Shown: positions 5,898 through 10,117 of the stretch, one piece after another
How the letters are laid out: the number at the start of each line of letters is the position of its first letter
How positions within the stretch are numbered: the stretch's first letter is position 1
Assembly (NCBI GenBank): GCA_026983935.1
Contig: JALSTC010000578.1
Span: forward strand, 1 to 10,117
From: Ardenticatenia bacterium
GTDB lineage: Bacteria; Chloroflexota; Anaerolineae; Aggregatilineales; Ch27
Reading direction: 5' to 3'
Length of the DNA: 10,117 bases
The notes under the pieces: model-generated
The model's database searches: none
Told to the model about the DNA's origin: nothing
The model's input: the letters and a program-made list of their open reading frames with translations, nothing else
Translations under genes and position numbers: made by a program

Positions 5898-7402
5898 GAG
5901 CGTTTCTTCCGACGTTGAATGGCAAACAGAGCGGCCGCAGGAAAAAGAAATGAGGGCAGCACAGACGGGCAGATGCCTCCGCTGCCGGTTCCACCAGCCG
6001 GCTGCTCATCCAGACTGCCGGGCGGGCGCGGCGTATTGGAGGGTGTGGGCGGCACTGCTGTATACGGCGTAAATGTGGGCAGTGGTGATGGCCCCTGCAG
6101 TACGCGGCCCGTCGGCGTCGGAGTCGCCGAGGGGGCGGATGTAGCCGTTGCCGTGGGAGTCGGGGTCATCGTCGGCGGGATGGGAGTTAACGTTGGCGTG
6201 CGCGTTGGTGAAGGCGTGGCCGTGATCGGCTGGTATATCGTCCAGGTGACCGCACGCTCAGCGCCATCACTGAACAACCACCGCTCCCACTCTGCCAGAA
6301 ACGCATCCTGGCTCCCGCCCGTTAGCCGAGAAAAGGCCCTGGAAAAGCCCTCATCAAGCAGGTCAGCCGCCAGCGAAAAAGGCGCATCTGCACCATAGCT
6401 GTCGGCCAGATAAAGCACCATCGTATAGGCCTGCTGCTCCCAGCGAAGCCGATCATCCGGATCATCGGGCATGACATTCAACGCATCCGCATCGAATACA
6501 TTTTCCAGCCGTGAAGCTTCCTGCATCTGGCGCAGGGCGAGGGGATCGGGCGTCACATGATAGTACTGCGCCAGACCACCCCAGAACCAGCCTGGTACAT
6601 CCTGCCCTGCCCAGTATTCCTCATAGAACACGGCGAACATGTCATCAATCAGCGCATTTTCAAACGGAATCAGTCCCGGCAGACCCTGGCGGCGCAGAAC
6701 TCGGTAACCGTTCTCGCTAAAGATGCGCTCCGCGGACGCCTCGCTGCACGGATAAAGTGTGCCATCAAAAGCCTGCACTACAATCAGGCGATTGCCGTCG
6801 TCATCTTCAATCTCGGTGCAAAAAGCATAATCGCGGGGCAAGACAGCCCAGCGGAATTCCGGCTGCAGTCCCGTGTTTTCGGCCATCAGATCATAGACTG
6901 GAGCGACAGCTCGCAGCGCAGCATTGATATTCAAGTCAGCATCCAGCACGCTCAGCAACAGCGGCAGTTCGCCGCCCTGCCGCCAGTCCCGGGCAGACGG
7001 CGCGAATATGCCATCCCCCTCCGCTTCATAAAGTAAGCCATCGGTCAACGTGACTGTCCAGCGATAGTGAATCGGCGAAAACAGGACCAGGGGCGCTTCA
7101 GCATTGATTGGCAGTTCATACAGGATTTCGACGAAGGGTGTCGGACTGAGCAGGTAGGTGTCAAGATCAATGGCACCGCTGAACAGCGTTTGATCGTTCT
7201 GTGTCAAGTCCAGGGAAATTGAAGAAACAGCGTCCAATGTGGTGCGCATTTTGAGGTAAAAGCGTACCACTGAAGGGAAGACAACCTCAGCCTGATGATA
7301 GTCAATGACTCCCGAGTCTCCGCCCTGAGCGTGAACGCTCATACCGGGCAGCAGTCCGATCAGCAGTAGCAGCAGCATCCCCACGCGAAACGCAGTGCGC
7401 AT
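5894..7402 (-). CDS. Secreted peptidase-MA-like pseudoenzyme with Thr/Pro stalk and C-terminal sorting-like tail
   Basis: A secreted protein of 502 residues, third of a paralogous trio. Residues 1-25 form a signal peptide (LLLLLIGLLPGMSVHA, cleavage near A25-Q26). A beta-rich N-domain follows, containing HYRWTVTLTDG (112-122). The peptidase-MA-like region (about 150-380) keeps landmarks of its two neighbours: WFWGGLAQYY (272-281) opposite WFIEGNAEFF, YLADSYGAD (331-339) and FLAEWERWL (368-376). The zinc site is gone: no HExxH occurs (the equivalent stretch is LIDDMFAVFYEEY, 251-263), and the third ligand Glu is replaced by Gly275. Cys195 and Cys219 may form a disulfide. Residues about 395-465 are a Thr/Pro/Ser stalk. 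Residues 469-502 are a Gly-rich/Cys, hydrophobic, Arg/Lys tail. AGGAAG lies 5 bases before the ATG. The gene may have its own promoter in the 190-base gap upstream. It is probably non-catalytic, perhaps binding or anchoring; the function is unknown. Confidence 0.85.
   Translation of the reverse strand: MRTAFRVGMLLLLLIGLLPGMSVHAQGGDSGVIDYHQAEVVFPSVVRFYLKMRTTLDAVSSISLDLTQNDQTLFSGAIDLDTYLLSPTPFVEILYELPINAEAPLVLFSPIHYRWTVTLTDGLLYEAEGDGIFAPSARDWRQGGELPLLLSVLDADLNINAALRAVAPVYDLMAENTGLQPEFRWAVLPRDYAFCTEIEDDDGNRLIVVQAFDGTLYPCSEASAERIFSENGYRVLRRQGLPGLIPFENALIDDMFAVFYEEYWAGQDVPGWFWGGLAQYYHVTPDPLALRQMQEASRLENVFDADALNVMPDDPDDRLRWEQQAYTMVLYLADSYGADAPFSLAADLLDEGFSRAFSRLTGGSQDAFLAEWERWLFSDGAERAVTWTIYQPITATPSPTRTPTLTPIPPTMTPTPTATATSAPSATPTPTGRVLQGPSPLPTFTPYTAVPPTPSNTPRPPGSLDEQPAGGTGSGGICPSVLPSFLFPAAALFAIQRRKKRS
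5897..5998 (-). other. C-terminal sorting or membrane-anchor signal of the pseudo-peptidase
   Basis: The last 34 residues have three parts: a Gly-rich segment with one Cys (GGTGSGGICPS), a hydrophobic stretch (VLPSFLFPAAALFAIQ, 481-496) and a basic end (RRKKRS). This is the layout of protease-processed sorting tails such as GlyGly-CTERM or PEP-CTERM, or of a simple tail anchor. The exact class cannot be settled by eye. Confidence 0.55.
6008..6220 (-). repeat. Low-complexity Thr/Pro-coding region (surface-protein stalk)
   Basis: On the plus strand this stretch is rich in degenerate GTCGGCGT-type units that read as Thr-Pro/Ala-Thr repeats on the coding strand (residues about 395-465 of the pseudo-peptidase). 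Two TP-rich blocks are separated by the short segment GRVLQGPSP. Such stalks are common in Chloroflexota exported proteins and probably span the cell wall or surface layer. Confidence 0.8.
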
Positions 7403-7461
7403 CAGGTCTTCCTGTAGTTCAGACGTAAGACCATCATCAAGATCAAACGATCGGGTACATC

Positions 7462-7490
7462 AGTAAAGAAAGATCGCCATTGATAATCAA
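7462..7490 (-). promoter_or_regulatory. Possible promoter upstream of the pseudo-peptidase gene
   Basis: In the 190-base gap 7403-7592, TTGATT (7485-7490) and TTTACT (7462-7467) on the minus strand are 17 bases apart, a moderate sigma70 match. The -35 sits in a short palindrome, TTGATAATCAA (7480-7490). The surroundings are AT-rich compared with the rest of the window. No intrinsic terminator is evident in the gap, so read-through from the upstream gene is also possible. Confidence 0.3.
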
Positions 7491-7592
7491 GTACTTATTC
7501 TATTTTAATCCAAACAGCGCCGGATTGCACGTCTACTCCGACGCTGCTCGGTGGCTGTAGAACGATCCTCCTCAACAGACATCCGCTATGCG

Positions 7593-8888
7593 CTATGCCC
7601 CAGATGGAGGGAAGGTCGGCGTGGGAAAAGAGAACGGGTCAAACAGCGGCGTAGGCGAGGGGATCAGAGTTGGCGGCAGCGAGGTTACGCCAATCCAGGT
7701 ACGCCAATCCATCTCAAACTGTTCGATGGAAACCCCGGTCACCTGTTCGATGGCCTCGTTGCGCGGCACATTCTGCGAAATCAATTCCCAGAGCCGCCTG
7801 TGTGCATCAAGGCCATAAGTCTCAACCAGATAATCCCAGACGGTCGTCCCGATCCAGTAACCATCGCGGAAGTTCTCTCCGCTGGTCGCAAAGCCTGCTG
7901 CGAAAGACAGCGGATCGTCGCTCTGCAGCCGCTGCCGGGCATAGGCGCGGTAGTCGCCGCTGCGGGCCATAGAGAAAAACTCGGCATTGCCCTCGATGAA
8001 CCAATCCGGTGTCACACGGGTAAACTGGTGCTGATAGAGATGAGCCACTTCATGGAGCACAGTCCCGTAAGCGATGCGTCGTGTATCCGAGCCCGGCTGG
8101 GCGATCTGGATCGTCCCACCCCAATCCGCGGCAGTCGTTCCGGCAAGCAGCGTGCCGGCTACCAGAATCGGGCGGTTCCCCATAGCCTCTTCATACTCCG
8201 GGCGTGCCGTCCAGCCGTAGAGGATGACACGCGGTCGGTATGGCAGCAAACCGCCCCAGGCCTGCCGATAGAACTCGCGCCGTTCGGCCATGGCGTCAAT
8301 TGTCTGCTGGCCGACTTCGTCCGGCAGGGCAAGCCAATGGACAACCACATCCTCGCTCTCGGCATGACCCCAGCGATCGGCGTTACTGTCATCCGCGTAG
8401 ACCTCATCCTTTTCTGCCGTAATGTAACGGTTGCCCTGCTCGTCGGTCAGTTCCCAGTGGTAACGCACCAGCACCCAAGGTGGCACCTGGTTGGACGCAG
8501 GCTCCCAATGCGCGACCCAGCGGCCCCTCTCCGGATCGAACTCCGCGCCCCGACTGCGCTGTGTACCAGAGCCGGGAGAATGCACCCAGACGACACGCGC
8601 ACTGGTGATGTCACCTGCGCTGCTCTCCGCCGCGATCTCAAAGCTGAAGCCGTCCGGGAATTCCCCCTGGTAAAGGCGCTCGCCAATGTGCCATTCTGCA
8701 TCCCCTTCGGTGCGCGCAGGCAGCGGGCCATCCAGCTCGCCATGCACGCCATCCTCAGGGGCAGCGGGAGTCGGCGTGCCCTGCGCCAGGGCAACGCTCC
8801 CAAGTGAAAACGCGGCAACTGTCATCACCAGCAGCAGGGCAACGCATATCCCCCTTACAATACGAACCGACAAACGGGACAAGGTCAT
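7593..8888 (-). CDS. Secreted peptidase-MA-family zinc metallopeptidase, paralogue 2
   Basis: A predicted exported metallopeptidase of 431 residues. The signal peptide has a basic start (MTLSRLSVRIVRG), a hydrophobic core and an ALA-Q site (cleavage near A35). A short TPTPAAP linker leads to a beta-rich N-domain with VRYHWELTDEQGN (141-153). The catalytic domain has HEVAH (279-283) with His279 and His283 as zinc ligands, Glu280 as base, and Glu299 in DWFIEGNAEFF as third ligand, a gluzincin layout. It ends with FEMDWRTWIG (391-400). The C-terminus is a short Pro/Thr tail ending PFSFPTPTFPPSGA, nearly the same as in the upstream paralogue, with no membrane anchor. The gene starts 30 bases after that paralogue, with a good AGGAG (8897-8901) 8 bases before the ATG, so the two are co-transcribed. 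Substrate unknown. Confidence 0.9.
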   Translation of the reverse strand: MTLSRLSVRIVRGICVALLLVMTVAAFSLGSVALAQGTPTPAAPEDGVHGELDGPLPARTEGDAEWHIGERLYQGEFPDGFSFEIAAESSAGDITSARVVWVHSPGSGTQRSRGAEFDPERGRWVAHWEPASNQVPPWVLVRYHWELTDEQGNRYITAEKDEVYADDSNADRWGHAESEDVVVHWLALPDEVGQQTIDAMAERREFYRQAWGGLLPYRPRVILYGWTARPEYEEAMGNRPILVAGTLLAGTTAADWGGTIQIAQPGSDTRRIAYGTVLHEVAHLYQHQFTRVTPDWFIEGNAEFFSMARSGDYRAYARQRLQSDDPLSFAAGFATSGENFRDGYWIGTTVWDYLVETYGLDAHRRLWELISQNVPRNEAIEQVTGVSIEQFEMDWRTWIGVTSLPPTLIPSPTPLFDPFSFPTPTFPPSGA

Positions 8889-8896
8889 TTCCTATT

Positions 8897-8901
8897 CTCC
8901 T
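8897..8901 (-). promoter_or_regulatory. Shine-Dalgarno site of the paralogue 2 gene
   Basis: AGGAG on the minus strand lies 8 bases before the ATG at 8888. It is the clearest ribosome binding site in the window. It fixes the start and shows that this gene is translated independently even though only 30 bases separate it from the preceding stop. Confidence 0.7.
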
Positions 8902-8918
8902 ACAGTCAACACTAAAGC

Positions 8919-10112
8919 TCATCCACCCGGTGCAGCAAATGTCGGCGTGGGAAAACTGAACGGCATCAGGGTCGGCGTGGGCTGCAACTGAGGTACAGAT
9001 TCTACCGGATAACCCAGCCAGGCACGCCAGGAAAGCTCAAACTCCGCGACCGTCTGGCCGAACAACTCTCTGGTCACATTATTGAGACTTGTTGTCTGGC
9101 GGAATGCTTCCAGAAATTGGGCCAGTATATCTGCGCCATAGGTTTCCTGAATAAACAGGAACACCGTCGCACCTTCCGCATACGCCAGATTAGCCACATG
9201 AATATTGGCAGCACGGATGGCCGCCGGGAGATCGATAAAAGGCACCAGATTCCCCCGCGCAGCCGCCTGCCGAACCATCGCCAGGTCGTCCTCACGATGC
9301 AGCGCCTCATTGAATGTCGCCAGCCCTTCTTCCAACCACAAAGGGAGTCGGGCTACCCCGACATAGTAATTATCGCTGTAAAGATGTGACAGCTCATGGG
9401 CGATCGTGGCTTCATAGACATCGGGCGGCATATCCGGCGTGACCAGATTCACCGTGATGTTGTGGCCGGGAAAATAACGCCCGATGACAAATTCCACGTT
9501 GTTGAGCAGCCCCTGAAATTCGGCAAAGCTCTGCCGATCGGAGTAAATCACCACCACCGGAGGCTCATCCAGCGTCACACCAAAGTAATCAGCCAGACGC
9601 AAATACGCCGAATCGGCAAGCGTAAACAGCGACTCCGCAAATGCAGGACCAAGATCATACCAGAGCATCCGCAGCCGCTTATTGGCACGCTCCTGCCAGT
9701 CGTGGCGGCTGTCTTCATATTCGAACGTGCGGTCTTCCGTCGTCAGCTCATTGCCACTGGCATCACGAATCTGCCAGCGGTAAGAAATCCGGGCAAACGG
9801 GGGCAGACTCAAGAACTGCGCACTCAGTGGAAACTGCGCACTCACTGTATACGATCTACGGACATTCAGAGACTGAACATGAAACGCATCCTCTGGCCCG
9901 GCCTGCCAGAAAATCCGCACGGAAGAGATTGGCGCGGCACTGGAAACGGCCATTAGATCAAAATTGACGGAGAACGGATAGCGGACCGTCACTTCATCCT
10001 GCAAAACCTCGATTGCCCCCTGCCCACTCGCCGGAGACACCATGCCTGCCACCCCGACAAACGCCAGCAGCAGCCCAGTAATTACACCAACCAGATTGCC
10101 CTTTGCCCTCAC
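8919..10112 (-). CDS. Secreted peptidase-MA-family zinc metallopeptidase, paralogue 1
   Basis: A predicted exported metallopeptidase of 397 residues, first of the trio. The signal peptide is MRAKGNLVGVITGLLLAFVGVAG, with probable cleavage near SPASG-Q. The N-terminal beta-rich domain contains ISYRWQIRDASGNE (109-122). The catalytic site is HELSH (239-243), with Glu262 in LWLEEGLATFNE as the expected third zinc ligand. A C-terminal helical region ends in FELSWRAWLGYP (358-369), matching paralogue 2. The tail is QPTPTLMPFSFPTPTFAAPGG. The start used is GTG at 10110-10112; the frame is still open to the window edge five bases further, so the true start could lie outside. The GTG start gives a well-formed signal peptide, which supports it. 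Substrate unknown; the enzyme probably acts outside the cytoplasmic membrane. Confidence 0.88.
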   Translation of the reverse strand: MRAKGNLVGVITGLLLAFVGVAGMVSPASGQGAIEVLQDEVTVRYPFSVNFDLMAVSSAAPISSVRIFWQAGPEDAFHVQSLNVRRSYTVSAQFPLSAQFLSLPPFARISYRWQIRDASGNELTTEDRTFEYEDSRHDWQERANKRLRMLWYDLGPAFAESLFTLADSAYLRLADYFGVTLDEPPVVVIYSDRQSFAEFQGLLNNVEFVIGRYFPGHNITVNLVTPDMPPDVYEATIAHELSHLYSDNYYVGVARLPLWLEEGLATFNEALHREDDLAMVRQAAARGNLVPFIDLPAAIRAANIHVANLAYAEGATVFLFIQETYGADILAQFLEAFRQTTSLNNVTRELFGQTVAEFELSWRAWLGYPVESVPQLQPTPTLMPFSFPTPTFAAPGG

Positions 10113-10117
10113 AGTAA

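Noticed and set aside
6008..6220. CRISPR-like or tandem DNA repeat
   Set aside because: The repetition is degenerate and in codon phase, explained by a Thr/Pro stalk; there are no constant repeats with unique spacers.
7530..7562. Hairpin TCTAC...GTAGA after the second metallopeptidase gene as a terminator
   Set aside because: The stem is interrupted by an internal loop and no T-run follows on the minus strand, so it is not a convincing intrinsic terminator.
7551..8807. A 418-codon open frame on the plus strand opposite the second metallopeptidase gene
   Set aside because: It lies fully antisense to a gene with signal peptide, HEVAH motif, good ribosome binding site and paralogue support. 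Its product has no recognisable domain and the frame is a by-product of high GC content.

Overview
The window looks like a chromosomal segment of a high-GC bacterium, most likely a member of the Chloroflexota (Anaerolineae/Caldilineae-like). This is an inference. It rests on secreted proteins with long Thr/Pro (TPTPT-type) linkers, on tandem peptidase-MA-like exoproteins, and on a recF that is not next to dnaA/dnaN/gyrB here. No rRNA or other marker fixes the taxonomy.

Region 1 (1-1111, + strand) is the 3' end of a bacterial microcompartment (BMC) operon. After the last 26 codons of an unidentified gene come three consecutive, tightly packed genes for EutN/CcmL-type pentameric vertex proteins (BMC-P). 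A strong intrinsic terminator closes the operon. The cargo enzymes and hexameric shell genes, if present, lie upstream of the window, so the substrate cannot be deduced.

Region 2 (1145-5897) holds four single housekeeping or sensory genes in alternating orientation: a calcineurin-like metallophosphoesterase (+); recF (-), whose stop codon overlaps that of the phosphoesterase; a methyl-accepting chemotaxis protein with a multi-helix membrane sensor (+), transcribed divergently from recF; and rlmN (-), convergent with the chemotaxis gene. The recF/MCP spacer carries two recognisable divergent promoters. The MCP/rlmN junction is a compact palindrome whose arms contain both stop codons.

Region 3 (5894-10112, - strand) is a set of three paralogous secreted proteins followed by rlmN in the same direction. 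Each has a signal peptide, an N-terminal beta-rich domain with a YRW/YHW motif, and a peptidase-MA-like (gluzincin) domain ending in a Trp-x-x-Trp motif. The first two keep HExxH and the downstream Glu and end in the same short PFSFPTPTF tail. The third has lost every zinc ligand. It carries a long Thr/Pro stalk and ends in a Gly-rich/Cys, hydrophobic, Arg/Lys tail that looks like a cell-surface sorting signal. Its stop overlaps the rlmN start (ATGA).

The most interesting element is this trio: two probable extracytoplasmic metallopeptidases plus a surface-anchored pseudo-peptidase. The BMC-P triplet with one divergent copy comes second.
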